A stretch of 64,000 nucleotides of DNA from Streptomyces sp. NBC_00190 (GTDB taxonomy: Bacteria; Actinomycetota; Actinomycetes; Streptomycetales; Streptomycetaceae): the NCBI RefSeq assembly GCF_036203305.1, contig NZ_CP108131.1, positions 4,588,001-4,652,000 on the forward strand, given 5' to 3'. Below the pieces are notes generated by a model. It had not been told where the DNA came from. It ran no database searches and worked only from the letters and a program-made list of their open reading frames with translations. Position numbers and translations under genes: made by a program. This document shows positions 30,969 through 40,541 of this stretch, piece after piece (positions within the stretch are counted from its first letter, which is position 1; the number at the start of each line of letters is the position of its first letter).

Positions 30969-32657
30969 GTGAAGCCGCTTCACCGTCACCTCGTCAACAC
31001 CTCGCGCAAGGTCCTGTGCACGGCCGCTCTCGCGGCCAGCCTGACCACCGCCGCGGTCGTGACCAACCCGTCGACCGCCGACGCGGGGGAGTCCGAGCCG
31101 ACCCCGGACAGCCCGCAGGCCGCCGACCGCGGTGATGCACGGCTGGACCTGCCCGGGGACGTCGCCGATCCGCAGGTTCCCGCGGCGGCCGGGACCGCCA
31201 CGGAGGGGGCCAGCGGGATACCCGCGACCGCCCTCGACGCCTACAAGCGTGCCGAGCTGTCGGTGGCCGCCGCGCTACCCGGCTGCAAGCTGCCCTGGCA
31301 GCTGCTCGCCGGCATCGGCCGGGTCGAGTCGGTGCACGCCTCGGGCTACGGGCTGAAGACCGACGGCTACACCGAGAAGCCGATCCGCGGCCCCCGTCTC
31401 GACGGCAACGGCTTCGCGGAGATCCGCGACACCGACAAGGGCGAGTGGGACGCGGACGCCGAGTTCGACCGGGCCGTCGGCCCGCTGCAGTTCATCCCCT
31501 CCACCTGGAAGACCTGGGGCGCCGACGGCAACGGCGACGCCAAGCGCGACCCGAACAACATCTACGACGCGGCGCTGGGCGCGGGCCTCTACCTGTGCGC
31601 GGGCGACCGGGACCTCTCGGACCCGGCCAAGCTCGACTCGGCGATCCTCAGCTACAACAACTCCCGCGAGTACGTGAACACCGTGCTCGGCTACATGCGG
31701 CAGTACCAGGACGGCGGCGCCGCCGAGGTGCCGAACCCGCCGGTGGGCAACTACCCGACGCAGCCGCCGGGCACCCGGCCCACCCCGCAGCCGCAGCAGC
31801 AGAAGCCGGCCCCGAAGCCCACGCCGACGCCGACTCCGACCCCCACGCCGACTCCGACCCCGACGCCCACCCCGACGCCGACTCCGGCTGCGCACCTGAC
31901 GGAGCTGTCGGTGCTCGGCGGCCCCGGTCTCACGGCCGAGGCCGGGGCGGCGTTCGCCGAGGCCCCGCGGGTCAAGGCGGTCCTCAGCGACGGCAAGCCC
32001 GCCGTCGGGCAGGAGGTCGTCTTCGCGGTCGAGAGCGACACGACCGGCGGCACCGGCTTCCCGCAGGCTCCGGCGAACTCGCTGGTGGTCAAGACGGACG
32101 CCCAGGGCATCGCGGCCGCGCCCGGCCTCAAGGCGGGCGCCAAGGAAGGCACCTTCTCCCTGCGGGTCTCGGCCTACGACAAGACGGGTCGGCTCACGGT
32201 GACCTTCACCGGCAAGGTGACGCCGAAGCCGTCCGCCGACCGTCTGGCCCGCCCTGAGGGTTCCAAGCCCCTGGAGGCGGTCGCCGGTTCGAGCGTCAAG
32301 GGCGTCGAGGTCTTCGCCACGGCCGGCGGCAAGGCCGTGGAGGGTACGGAGACCCGCGCCGACCTGGTGGTGAAGGACGCGGACGGCAAGTGGGTCCCGG
32401 TGGACCCGGCGACCGCGAAGGGCCCGTACTTCAAGGACGCGGCCGGCAAGAAGACCTTCAGCCTGCCGCTCCTCGTGGCGGGCGCCGACGGCAAGATCGT
32501 CCTGCCGGAGCTCTTCACCGACGCCGACCTCCCCGCGGGGACGTACTCCCTGCGGCTGATCACTCCGCAGAACGTGACCCTGGTCCTGGACATCAAGATC
32601 ACGGTCCCGGCTGCGACGCCGGCTCCTACTCCGGCCGGGCCCGTCAAGCCCGCCTGA
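30969..32657 (+). CDS. Secreted lytic transglycosylase-like protein with PT-rich linker
   Basis: 562 residues. A signal peptide is followed, near residues 75-235, by a lysozyme-like MltB/SLT domain: LLAGIGRVESVHAS supplies the catalytic Glu, VGPLQFIPSTWKTWGADGNGDAKRDPNNIYDAALGAG is the typical substrate-binding signature, and AILSYNNSREYVNTVLGY the C-terminal element. A Pro-Thr repeat linker follows (about 280-308), then two Ig-like/beta-sandwich modules. GTG at 30969 is used because a G-rich site precedes it; GTG at 30909 would add 20 residues. Predicted to act on the cell wall. Single gene with its own terminator. Confidence 0.85.
   Translation: MKPLHRHLVNTSRKVLCTAALAASLTTAAVVTNPSTADAGESEPTPDSPQAADRGDARLDLPGDVADPQVPAAAGTATEGASGIPATALDAYKRAELSVAAALPGCKLPWQLLAGIGRVESVHASGYGLKTDGYTEKPIRGPRLDGNGFAEIRDTDKGEWDADAEFDRAVGPLQFIPSTWKTWGADGNGDAKRDPNNIYDAALGAGLYLCAGDRDLSDPAKLDSAILSYNNSREYVNTVLGYMRQYQDGGAAEVPNPPVGNYPTQPPGTRPTPQPQQQKPAPKPTPTPTPTPTPTPTPTPTPTPTPAAHLTELSVLGGPGLTAEAGAAFAEAPRVKAVLSDGKPAVGQEVVFAVESDTTGGTGFPQAPANSLVVKTDAQGIAAAPGLKAGAKEGTFSLRVSAYDKTGRLTVTFTGKVTPKPSADRLARPEGSKPLEAVAGSSVKGVEVFATAGGKAVEGTETRADLVVKDADGKWVPVDPATAKGPYFKDAAGKKTFSLPLLVAGADGKIVLPELFTDADLPAGTYSLRLITPQNVTLVLDIKITVPAATPAPTPAGPVKPA
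31817..31890. repeat. Pro-Thr-coding hexamer repeat
   Basis: About a dozen near-perfect units of CCSACS-type hexamers encode alternating Pro-Thr in the linker of the secreted transglycosylase. Copy number is likely variable between strains. Confidence 0.8.
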
Positions 32658-32662
32658 CGCCA

Positions 32663-32710
32663 ACGACCTGGGGCCCGCACCGTGCGCACACGGTGCGGGC
32701 CCCAGGTCGT
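32663..32710 (+). terminator. 22-bp perfect hairpin terminator
   Basis: Arms 32663-32684 and 32689-32710 are exact reverse complements around a CGCA loop, directly after the transglycosylase stop. No U-tract, but the stem is very long. The strongest perfect stem in the window. Confidence 0.85.
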
Positions 32711-32758
32711 ACCCCGCCAGACCCACCACCCGTCCAGAAACGGGAAAGGGCAGGAGGC

Positions 32759-32808
32759 AAAAAGGCAGGAGCCCTGCCGCTCTGCTCGCGCAGAGGTGAC
32801 AGGGCTCC
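32759..32808 (-). terminator. Terminator of the cold-shock gene
   Basis: On the minus strand AGGAGCCCTG and CAGGGCTCCT enclose an inner CTCTG/CAGAG stem and are followed by GCCTTTTTGCC, giving a U-tract. It lies about 45 bases after the cold-shock gene stop. Confidence 0.8.
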
Positions 32809-32852
32809 TTGGGTACTGCTCTTCCAACCCGCGATTAGGTTGGCCCAGGCGA

Positions 32853-33056
32853 CTAGGCCGGGGTGACGTTCTCCGCCTGCGGGCCCTTCGGACCCTGCGT
32901 GACGTCGAAGTTCACCTGCTGGTTCTCCTCCAGGGAGCGGAAGCCAGAGGCGTTGATCGCGGAGTAGTGGACGAAGACATCCGGGCCGCCGCCGTCCTGG
33001 GCGATGAAGCCGAAGCCCTTTTCAGCGTTGAACCACTTCACGGTTCCGGTAGCCAT
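32853..33056 (-). CDS. Cold-shock domain protein (CspA family)
   Basis: 67-residue OB-fold nucleic-acid-binding protein. RNP1 ([11 protein letters not shown] near 14-24) and RNP2 (DVFVHYSAI near 27-35) are intact, along with the N-terminal [11 protein letters not shown]. Such proteins bind single-stranded RNA/DNA and act as RNA chaperones. ATG at 33056 has AGGAGG a few bases upstream. The upstream 237 bases before divergent mqnA hold a moderately AT-rich leader, as is typical for csp genes with long 5' UTRs. Confidence 0.95.
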   Translation of the reverse strand: MATGTVKWFNAEKGFGFIAQDGGGPDVFVHYSAINASGFRSLEENQQVNFDVTQGPKGPQAENVTPA

Positions 33057-33284
33057 GAGCCCTCCTATGGGCCAAAGGGTCGCCCTGCTCCAGAACCTGC
33101 TAAGAAGTCTGAAAACTACAAAAGCCTGCGGGTCACATTCTCCGCAGGCCTCGTACTGCAAGGGAAACCAAACTGCAACTTGCGGCGAGCCTAGCACGCA
33201 CCCTGCGGCCGAGACCAGAGGGAAAGATCACGTCACCCGGACGTTTGAGACCCGTCGGAAGGCTGACGCAGATACGGGGGCTAG

Positions 33285-34181
<897 letters not shown>

Positions 34182-34200
34182 CCGATTTACCCGCGGTTTC

Positions 34201-34271
34201 CGGTGGCTTTCATTCCTTTCCCGCTTTCCGCGCGCCCGGCAGTGGAATGCGGAAAGGAATGCAATGCCCGC
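34201..34271. terminator. Hairpin between convergent mqnA and DUF4190-like gene
   Basis: CATTCCTTTCCCGC (34211-34224) and GCGGAAAGGAATG (34249-34261) pair with one bulged C; outer GGTGG/CCACC bases extend it. Suitable for both converging transcripts. Confidence 0.65.
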
Positions 34272-34293
34272 CACCGGCGCCGCCGCGCGGGCG

Positions 34294-34626
34294 CTACGGG
34301 GTGTCCGCCAGCAGGCTCAGGCCGACGAGCAGCCCGAACGCGGCGGCGAAGGCCAGCAGCGTGACCAGGAGCATCACCCAGCCCCCGAGGACGCCCGCCA
34401 GGGCCATGCCCTTTCCGTCCCCCGACAGCCGTCGGGCCCGGAAGCGGCCCACATGCCCGGCCGGGATCGCGATCAGCGCGCACAGGAGGGCCAGGCCGAT
34501 GGTGATCGGCGGATTGAGCCAGCCGATGGGCGTGGCGAAGTTCGCCATCGCGGCGAAGCTCCCCAGGGCGAAGAACGCGCTGATCTTGGCCGCCCGGTTC
34601 CTGCCGGGCAGGACCGCCTCGCTCAT
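34294..34626 (-). CDS. DUF4190-type small membrane protein
   Basis: 110 residues. A short polar N-terminus (SEAVLPGRNRAAKIS) is followed by helix one near 17-34, a helix pair near 41-60 and 72-100 (VLGGWVMLLVTLLAFAAAFGLLVGLSLL) and the HVGRFRARRLSGDGKGMALAGVLGG segment typical of DUF4190. Function unknown. ATG at 34626 has GGGGGAACGGAAC. It is divergent from the kinase gene at 34716, so the two share a 90-base control region, and it might be a partner or target of that kinase. Confidence 0.8.
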   Translation of the reverse strand: MSEAVLPGRNRAAKISAFFALGSFAAMANFATPIGWLNPPITIGLALLCALIAIPAGHVGRFRARRLSGDGKGMALAGVLGGWVMLLVTLLAFAAAFGLLVGLSLLADTP

Positions 34627-34715
34627 GTTCCGTTCCCCCTTCGCGGACGTACGACGCCGGACACCGTAACGCCCTAAGGTGCTGTCAAGGATCTTCCTGG
34701 GGGATGGGGGAAACG

Positions 34716-36437
34716 ATGCAGCCGCTCGAAGCGGGCGAACCACGGACCATCGGCGCGTACCGGCTACTCGGCCGGCTCGGCGCGGGTGGCATGGGCCGGG
34801 TCTATCTGGGCCGCAGCGCGGGCGGCCGGACCGTGGCCGTCAAGATCGTGCACCCGCACTTCGCCGCCGACGAGGAGTTCCGGGCCCGGTTCCGCCGCGA
34901 GGTCGAGGCCGCCCGGCGGGTCGGCGGCGAATGGACCGCGCCCGTGCTCGACGCGGATCCGGAGGCCCCGGTGCCGTGGGTGGCCACGGGGTACGTGGCG
35001 GGCCCGTCCCTGGACCGGGCGCTGGCCGCGCACGGGCCGCTGCCCGAGGCCTCGGTACGGGCGATCGGCGCGGGGCTGGCCCGGGCCCTGGTGGCGGTGC
35101 ACGGGCTGGGCCTCGTACACCGCGACGTGAAGCCGTCGAACGTGATGCTGACCCTCGACGGGCCCAGGCTGATCGACTTCGGGATCGCCCGGGCCACGGA
35201 CGGCACGGCCTCGCTGACCTCCACCGGGGTCTCCGTCGGCTCGCCGGGCTACATGTCGCCCGAGCAGATCCTCGGCAAGGGGGTCACCGGGGCGGCCGAC
35301 GTGTTCTCGCTGGGGGCGGTACTGGCCTTCGCGGCGACCGGGTGCCCGCCCTTCACCGGGGACAACTCGGCGACCCTCCTCTACAAGGTCGTCCACGAAC
35401 CGCCCGAGCTCGGCGCGGTCCCGGCCGGGCCGCTGCGCGACCTGATCGAGGCCTGCCTGGCGAAGGCCCCCGCCGACCGCCCGGACCCGGCGGCCGTCGC
35501 GGCGGCCCTCGCCCCCGCCCTGGGCGCCCCGGGCTGGCTGCCCGCACCCCTGGTCGAGGAGGCCAGCCGGGCCGCGGTGGCCCTGCTCGACCTCGACGCC
35601 GGCCCCGCCGAAGCCGGGTTCGGGCCCCCGCCCGCCGCCGAGGCCCCGTCCGGGCCGGTGCCGTTCACGACCCCGTCGTACGGGGGCCAGGCCGCCGGGG
35701 CTTCGTACGGTCCTCCGGGCACGGGCGGCGGCCCGTACGCCCCCTACGCCCCCTACGCCCCTGCGGGCCCGTACGGCACGCCCGGCGGGACCGCCGGAGG
35801 TGTGCCGCAGCCGCGGACCGCGCCGGACGCCGGGCGGCAGGTCAGCGTCACCACGGCCGGGCGCCGCTTCAGCTGCACGCTCGTGCTGGCCGCCGCCGCG
35901 GTGCTGACCGGGCTCGTGGGCGGGCTGTACGGGATGGGGCTGCTGCCCGGGCAGGGGCAGGGAAAGGAGCGGGATCTGGCCGACGGCCACACCACCGCGT
36001 CGCCGCCCGCCGGGTCCCGGCCCACGGGGACGGCCACGGAGGTGCCCCCCGCCGCGACGCCGAGCGCGAGCGGGACCCGTACCGACGTCCCCAAGGAGCT
36101 CATCGGGACCTGGAAGGGCACCGTCACCACCAGCGCGCGTCTGACGACCGAGTTCGAGATCACCATCAAGGCCGGCAAGGTCGGTGAGGTCGTCGCCCGT
36201 GACAAGTCGATCATCCCCGTCCTCGGCACCGACTGCAGCGGCGACTGGAGGTTCGCCTCGGCGACCGACCGCTCCCTCGTCCTGGACACCTCCGCCGGAC
36301 CCAACCCGGCGCCCGGCATCTGCTCCAACGGCTCCGCCAATGAGCGCTTCACCCTCAACGCCAACGGGACACTGCACTACAAGTCGGGCGACGGCCCGGC
36401 CGGAAACCCCGAGGGCGACCTGACCCGCAGCCCCTGA
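34716..36437 (+). CDS. Membrane Ser/Thr protein kinase with extracellular domain
   Basis: 573 residues. The kinase domain is at about 13-265: GAGGMGRV at 22-29, AVK with Lys43, HRDVKPSN at 135-142, DFG at 154-156, SPGYMSPEQ activation segment. A Gly/Pro/Tyr-rich juxtamembrane linker with repeated YAPYAPYAP follows, then a helix near 385-405 (CTLVLAAAAVLTGLVGGLYGMGL). The outer C-terminal part (about 460-573) is a small beta-rich domain with two cysteines (TDCSGDW, GICSNG), suggesting ligand sensing. ATG at 34716 is preferred: GGGGGAAACG precedes it, whereas ATG at 34704 abuts its G-run. mqnC begins 74 bases downstream. Confidence 0.92.
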   Translation: MQPLEAGEPRTIGAYRLLGRLGAGGMGRVYLGRSAGGRTVAVKIVHPHFAADEEFRARFRREVEAARRVGGEWTAPVLDADPEAPVPWVATGYVAGPSLDRALAAHGPLPEASVRAIGAGLARALVAVHGLGLVHRDVKPSNVMLTLDGPRLIDFGIARATDGTASLTSTGVSVGSPGYMSPEQILGKGVTGAADVFSLGAVLAFAATGCPPFTGDNSATLLYKVVHEPPELGAVPAGPLRDLIEACLAKAPADRPDPAAVAAALAPALGAPGWLPAPLVEEASRAAVALLDLDAGPAEAGFGPPPAAEAPSGPVPFTTPSYGGQAAGASYGPPGTGGGPYAPYAPYAPAGPYGTPGGTAGGVPQPRTAPDAGRQVSVTTAGRRFSCTLVLAAAAVLTGLVGGLYGMGLLPGQGQGKERDLADGHTTASPPAGSRPTGTATEVPPAATPSASGTRTDVPKELIGTWKGTVTTSARLTTEFEITIKAGKVGEVVARDKSIIPVLGTDCSGDWRFASATDRSLVLDTSAGPNPAPGICSNGSANERFTLNANGTLHYKSGDGPAGNPEGDLTRSP

Positions 36438-36511
36438 TCGCCGCCGACGGCCCCTGGCGTAGGCTGGATCGGTCCGGACCTCTTGACACACCGCCGAAAG
36501 GTGACGCACCG

Positions 36512-37711
36512 GTGACCGACCAGGCCGCTCTCCAGTCTGTCCTCGACCGCGCCGCCGCAGGGGGCCGGATCACCAAGGAAGAGGCGCTCGACCTCTACCG
36601 CTTCGCGCCGCTGCACGCGCTCGGCCAGGCCGCCGACGCGGTGCGCCGCCGCCGTTACGCGGGCACCGAGCACATCGCCACGTACATCATCGAGCGGAAC
36701 ATCAACTACACGAACGTGTGCGTCACGGCGTGCAAGTTCTGTGCCTTCTACGCGGCCCCCAAGGACACGAAGAAGGGCTGGTCCCGCGACCTCGACGACA
36801 TCCTGCGCCGGTGCGCGGAGACCGTGGAGCTCGGCGGCACGCAGATCATGTTCCAGGGCGGCCACCACCCGGACTACGGCGTCGAGTACTACGAGCACCA
36901 CTTCTCCGCCATCAAGAAGGCCTTCCCGCAGCTGGTCATCCACTCCCTCGGCGCGTCCGAGGTCGAGCACATGGCCCGGATCTCGGGCGTCTCGGCGGAG
37001 GAGGCCATCAAGCGCATCCACGCCGCCGGTCTCGACTCCTTCGCCGGCGCCGGCGCCGAACTGCTGCCGGAGCGCCCGCGCAAGGCGATCGCCCCGCTCA
37101 AGGAGTCCGGCGAGCGCTGGCTGGAGATCATGGAGATCGCCCACGAGCTGGGCGTGGAGTCCACCTCCACGATGCTGATGGGCACCGGCGAGACCAACGC
37201 CGAGCGCATCGAGCACATCGCGATGATCCGGGACACGCAGGACCGTACGGGCGGCTTCCGCGCCTTCATCCCGTACACGTACCAGCCCGAGAACAACCAC
37301 CTCAAGGGCCGCACCCAGGCGACGATCTTCGAGTACCTGCGCATGATCGCCATCGCGCGCCTCTTCCTCGACAACATCGCCCACATCCAGGGCTCCTGGC
37401 TGACCGTCGGCAAGGAGGCGGGCCAGCTCTCGCTGCACTACGGCGCGGACGACCTCGGCTCGATCATGCTGGAGGAGAACGTCGTCTCCTCGGCCGGTGC
37501 CAAGCACCGCTCCAACCGCCAGGAGATCATCGACCTGATCCGCAAGGCGGGCCGCACGCCGGCGCAGCGCGCGACGACGTACGAGCACCTCCTGGTGCAC
37601 GACGACCCGGCGAACGATCCGGCCGACGACCGCGTCGTGTCGCACATCTCCTCCACCGCCATCGAGGGCGGTACCGCGCACCCCGAGCTGAAGCTCATCT
37701 CCACGAACTGA
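36512..37711 (+). CDS. mqnC: Cyclic dehypoxanthine futalosine synthase MqnC (radical SAM)
   Basis: 399-residue radical SAM enzyme that cyclises dehypoxanthine futalosine, the ring-forming step of the futalosine pathway. The 4Fe-4S motif is Cys70, Cys74 and Cys77 in NVCVTACKFCAFY; the Phe/Tyr after the last Cys and MFQGGHHPDYGVEYYEHH near 112-129 distinguish MqnC from MqnE. GAGAELLPERPRKAI near 183-197 is also MqnC-like. GTG at 36512 has AAAGGTGA at good spacing. Its stop overlaps the next ATG by one base, coupling it to the amidohydrolase-like protein. Confidence 0.92.
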   Translation: MTDQAALQSVLDRAAAGGRITKEEALDLYRFAPLHALGQAADAVRRRRYAGTEHIATYIIERNINYTNVCVTACKFCAFYAAPKDTKKGWSRDLDDILRRCAETVELGGTQIMFQGGHHPDYGVEYYEHHFSAIKKAFPQLVIHSLGASEVEHMARISGVSAEEAIKRIHAAGLDSFAGAGAELLPERPRKAIAPLKESGERWLEIMEIAHELGVESTSTMLMGTGETNAERIEHIAMIRDTQDRTGGFRAFIPYTYQPENNHLKGRTQATIFEYLRMIAIARLFLDNIAHIQGSWLTVGKEAGQLSLHYGADDLGSIMLEENVVSSAGAKHRSNRQEIIDLIRKAGRTPAQRATTYEHLLVHDDPANDPADDRVVSHISSTAIEGGTAHPELKLISTN

Positions 37712-38355
37712 TGCGCACGCTGCACACCGCCGAACTCCTCGTCCCGGGGCCGGGAGCCGCGCCGCTGCGCGACGGCGCGGTCCTGGTGGAGGGGGACCGG
37801 ATCGAGGCGCTCGGCCCCTTCGCGGAGCTCGCCGCGCGGAACCCGCACGCGCGGGTCCGGCGCTGGCCCGGGGTGCTCACCCCGGGACTGCTGGTGCGCG
37901 GGGCGGACACGTTGCTGGAGCGGACGTACTACCCGGACGACCCGTACGAGACCGCCGAGCTCGGCTCCGAGCCGATCAGCGGGCCGGACGCGCTGGACGC
38001 CCTGAAGCTGACCGAGGCGCGCTGGGGCAACAGCGCCCGGCGCGGTACCCAGAAGCTGCTGGCCCGCGGGGTGGTGGCGGTCACCGGCCGCTTCGCGATC
38101 CCCGCGGTGCGCACGGCGGTGGTCCGCTCGGGGCTCACCGTCCTGCCGCCGGCGCCCTACGAAGGGCTGCCCGCCCTGGACCCCTTCGCCGGGCGGGAGA
38201 GCGCGGCGGACGCCTTCCACGGGGTCCTGGAGCCGGGCGCCCCGGCCCGCTTCGCGGTCTTCGCGGTGGCGGACGAGGCCGAACTGCGCTCCCGCGGCGC
38301 GACCACCTGCGTGGCCACGGTCATCGGAGGCCGCCTGCTCCACCGCCGCCGCTGA
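37711..38355 (+). CDS. Imidazolonepropionase-like (amidohydrolase N-domain) protein
   Basis: 214 residues. The first 60 match the small beta-sandwich of amidohydrolases (TLHTAELLVPGPGAAPLRDGAVLVEGDRIEALG), and TPGLLVRGAD stands where the family normally has the H-x-H metal motif; both histidines are absent. No later metal-binding His or catalytic Asp is apparent, and the TIM barrel is too short. It is therefore probably not a hydrolase by itself. Translational coupling to mqnC suggests a supporting role in the pathway, for example a deaminase relic or binding protein; this is inference. ATG at 37711 shares its A with the mqnC stop. Confidence 0.75.
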   Translation: MRTLHTAELLVPGPGAAPLRDGAVLVEGDRIEALGPFAELAARNPHARVRRWPGVLTPGLLVRGADTLLERTYYPDDPYETAELGSEPISGPDALDALKLTEARWGNSARRGTQKLLARGVVAVTGRFAIPAVRTAVVRSGLTVLPPAPYEGLPALDPFAGRESAADAFHGVLEPGAPARFAVFAVADEAELRSRGATTCVATVIGGRLLHRRR

Positions 38356-38623
38356 TCCGTGTGTCCTGGTCCTGCCGGGCGAGGGCGGCGAGCACGCAGG
38401 CCTGCAGGCGGCTGATGCCGCCCAGTTTCGTGCGTATGTTGCCCACGTGGAACTTGACCGTGCTGACCGACAGTTGGAGCTCGGCGGCGAGCTCCGCGTT
38501 GGAGGCGCCGGTGGCCAGGCACAGGAACACGGCGGACTCCTGCTCCGTCAGCTGGGCGTGCGGCGGTCCGGCGGCGTCGTACGAGGGAAACCACGCGGGG
38601 ACGTTGAAGCTGACGACGCGCAC
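38321..38623 (-). CDS. LuxR-type HTH regulator, stand-alone
   Basis: 100 residues consisting of a short N-terminal strand and a GerE/LuxR C-terminal HTH: LTEQESAVFLCLATGASNAELAAELQLSVSTVKFHVGNIRTKLG near 25-68. No receiver or ligand domain is present, so activity may be set by its level or by a partner protein. GTG at 38623 has GAGGAG nine bases upstream. It overlaps the 3' end of the convergent amidohydrolase-like gene by 35 bases. Target unknown. Confidence 0.85.
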   Translation of the reverse strand: MRVVSFNVPAWFPSYDAAGPPHAQLTEQESAVFLCLATGASNAELAAELQLSVSTVKFHVGNIRTKLGGISRLQACVLAALARQDQDTRISGGGGAGGLR

Positions 38624-38677
38624 GGTTACCACTCCTCGCCCCCGGCCGGCCCATCCGATGGCCGGCTCTCCCTTTTG

Positions 38678-39601
38678 TTAAGGGACGTGCGGGCCGGACA
38701 GATAAGTTCCGTTCGCGTCGAACGGCCATGCGTTGGACTTGCATCCGAGCAGGCCCTTGATCTGCTGCATCATGGCGGGGGCCTGCTTGCCCGGGCCCGG
38801 GCAGGTCTCGTGCTCGTGGCCGAGTTCGTGCCCGACCTCGTGGTTGACGATCAGCGCCCGGTACTCCTCGACGGGGCCGCTGAACTGCGGTGATCCCTCA
38901 TGCCAGCGCTTGAGGTTGACCACGACGGTGTGCCCGGCCCGGCAGTTGGTCTCGCCGATCAGCTCGGGGGTCACCACCTCGCACAGGCGGTCGGTGGTCG
39001 TGGGCGTCGCGATCTTCACGGTGAAGTCCACCGGCTCGCCCGGTCCGGCGAGCCGGAAGCCGTACGCCGGATCCTTGGTCCAGCCGCGCGGGTCCGCGAG
39101 GATCGCCTCGACGGAACGGGCGGCGGAGTCCGGGTCGACCCCGCTGCCCTCCTCGACCTCGATCCGCCAGCGGAGGGCGGGCCCCTTGCCGTGGGCCTTG
39201 CCGGAGGCGCCGGAGGCCTGGAAGGTGCCCGGCCCGGAGGCGGGCACCGACGTGGAGGGCGCCGCGGGACTGGGGGAGGCGGGTGTGGGCGAGGCCGGGG
39301 CCTGATGCGAGGGGGAGCCGGACCGTGTCGCCGGGTCGGGCGAGCGTCTGCCGCCCTGCGCGGCCGCGTCCGAGCCCTCGGCGGATTCCCCGTCCTGCTG
39401 GTCGGGCCGGGCAGCCACCGGCCGGCCGTCCGCCGACGTACCCGCATCGTCGCCCGGTGCCAACGCGTACGCGGTCGCCGAGACCGCGACGAGGGCCGCC
39501 GAACCGAGGATGATCGTACGCCGCAGCCGCTTGCGCCGCTCGGCCCGGCGCTGCGCGCGCGGGCTGAGGCGGGAGCGACCGGTGGAATGGCCTGCCGGCA
39601 T
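38678..39601 (-). CDS. DUF3152 secreted metalloprotease-like protein
   Basis: 307 residues. An Arg-rich cytoplasmic start (RSRLSPRAQRRAERRKRLRR) is followed by a single helix near 29-47, a long Ser/Pro/Ala-rich extracytoplasmic linker (about 50-130) and a C-terminal DUF3152 domain. The zinc-binding motif HEVGHELGHEH at 254-264 fits the metzincin consensus H-E-x-x-H-x-x-G-x-x-H exactly. Conserved cysteines (LCEV, NCRAG, TCPG, LGCKSN) probably form two disulfides. Probably an exported peptidase, substrate unknown. ATG at 39601 has AAAGGG seven bases upstream. It is divergent from mqnG. Confidence 0.87.
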   Translation of the reverse strand: MPAGHSTGRSRLSPRAQRRAERRKRLRRTIILGSAALVAVSATAYALAPGDDAGTSADGRPVAARPDQQDGESAEGSDAAAQGGRRSPDPATRSGSPSHQAPASPTPASPSPAAPSTSVPASGPGTFQASGASGKAHGKGPALRWRIEVEEGSGVDPDSAARSVEAILADPRGWTKDPAYGFRLAGPGEPVDFTVKIATPTTTDRLCEVVTPELIGETNCRAGHTVVVNLKRWHEGSPQFSGPVEEYRALIVNHEVGHELGHEHETCPGPGKQAPAMMQQIKGLLGCKSNAWPFDANGTYLSGPHVP

Positions 39602-39845
39602 CGTGAAGCCCTTTGCTCGTGGCGGCCGACACGGATCCGGCCGCTGGTCAGGGCCATGATCCAATGGGTGGCCGTCACCTGGCCGCACCACCCCCAGTCA
39701 ACGGTCCCAGGGGCCCCGGGCGTAACTGTCCTTCGGGCCAGTTGTCCGGTTCCATCCGGTCGTGGGGCGTGTCTCCCCGGTCGGGCACGGCCTGAGAGGA
39801 TGGGCCCGTACCCGCCGATCCGCACACACCGAGGGGCGAACACCA

Positions 39846-40538
39846 GTGACAAGGGCTTCCCTGGACAAGCAGCCGCACGAAGTCGCCTCCATGTTCGACG
39901 GGGTCGCGGCGAACTACGACCTCACCAACGACGTCCTCTCGCTCGGCCAGGCCCGGCTCTGGCGCAAGGAGGTCGCCAAGGCGGTCGGCGCGCGCCCCGG
40001 GCACAAGGTCCTCGACCTGGCCGCCGGGACCGCCACCTCCTCGCTGCCGTTCGCCGCGACCGGCGCGTACGTGGTCCCCTGCGACTTCTCGCTGGGCATG
40101 CTGCGGGAGGGCAAGAAGAAGCACTCCTGGCTGCCGCTGACCGCCGGGGACGCGACGAAGCTGCCCTTCAAGGACGGCGTCTTCGACACCGTGACGATCT
40201 CCTTCGGGCTGCGCAACGTCCAGGACACCGACACGGCGCTGCGCGAGCTGTACCGGGTGACCAAGCCCGGCGGCCAGGTCGTCATCTGCGAGTTCTCGCA
40301 GCCCACATGGGCGCCCTTCCGCACGGTCTACACCGAGTACCTGATGCGGGCCCTGCCGCCGGTCGCCCGCGCGGTCTCGTCCAACCCCGACGCGTACGTG
40401 TACCTCGCCGAGTCCATCCGCGAGTGGCCCGACCAGCCCGCGCTGGCGGGGCTGCTGCAGAAGGCCGGCTGGTCCAAGGTGGCCTGGCGCAACCTCAGCG
40501 GCGGCATCGTGGCGCTGCACCGGGGCATCAAGGGCTGA
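39846..40538 (+). CDS. mqnG: Demethylmenaquinone methyltransferase MqnG (UbiE/MenG family)
   Basis: 230-residue SAM-dependent methyltransferase catalysing the last carbon methylation of menaquinone. [15 protein letters not shown] near 55-69 is motif I (SAM), [12 protein letters not shown] near 79-90 carries the acidic residue, and [31 protein letters not shown] near 113-143 is the UbiE family signature. The N-terminal [22 protein letters not shown] is diagnostic. GTG at 39846 has GAGGGG upstream; a longer frame to 39762 lacks family residues. The glutaminase gene begins 3 bases after its stop. Confidence 0.93.
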   Translation: MTRASLDKQPHEVASMFDGVAANYDLTNDVLSLGQARLWRKEVAKAVGARPGHKVLDLAAGTATSSLPFAATGAYVVPCDFSLGMLREGKKKHSWLPLTAGDATKLPFKDGVFDTVTISFGLRNVQDTDTALRELYRVTKPGGQVVICEFSQPTWAPFRTVYTEYLMRALPPVARAVSSNPDAYVYLAESIREWPDQPALAGLLQKAGWSKVAWRNLSGGIVALHRGIKG

Positions 40539-40541
40539 TCT

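Noticed and set aside
18935..32657. Integrated mobile element covering the accessory region
   Set aside because: No integrase, transposase, tRNA or direct-repeat ends were found, and base composition stays like the flanks.
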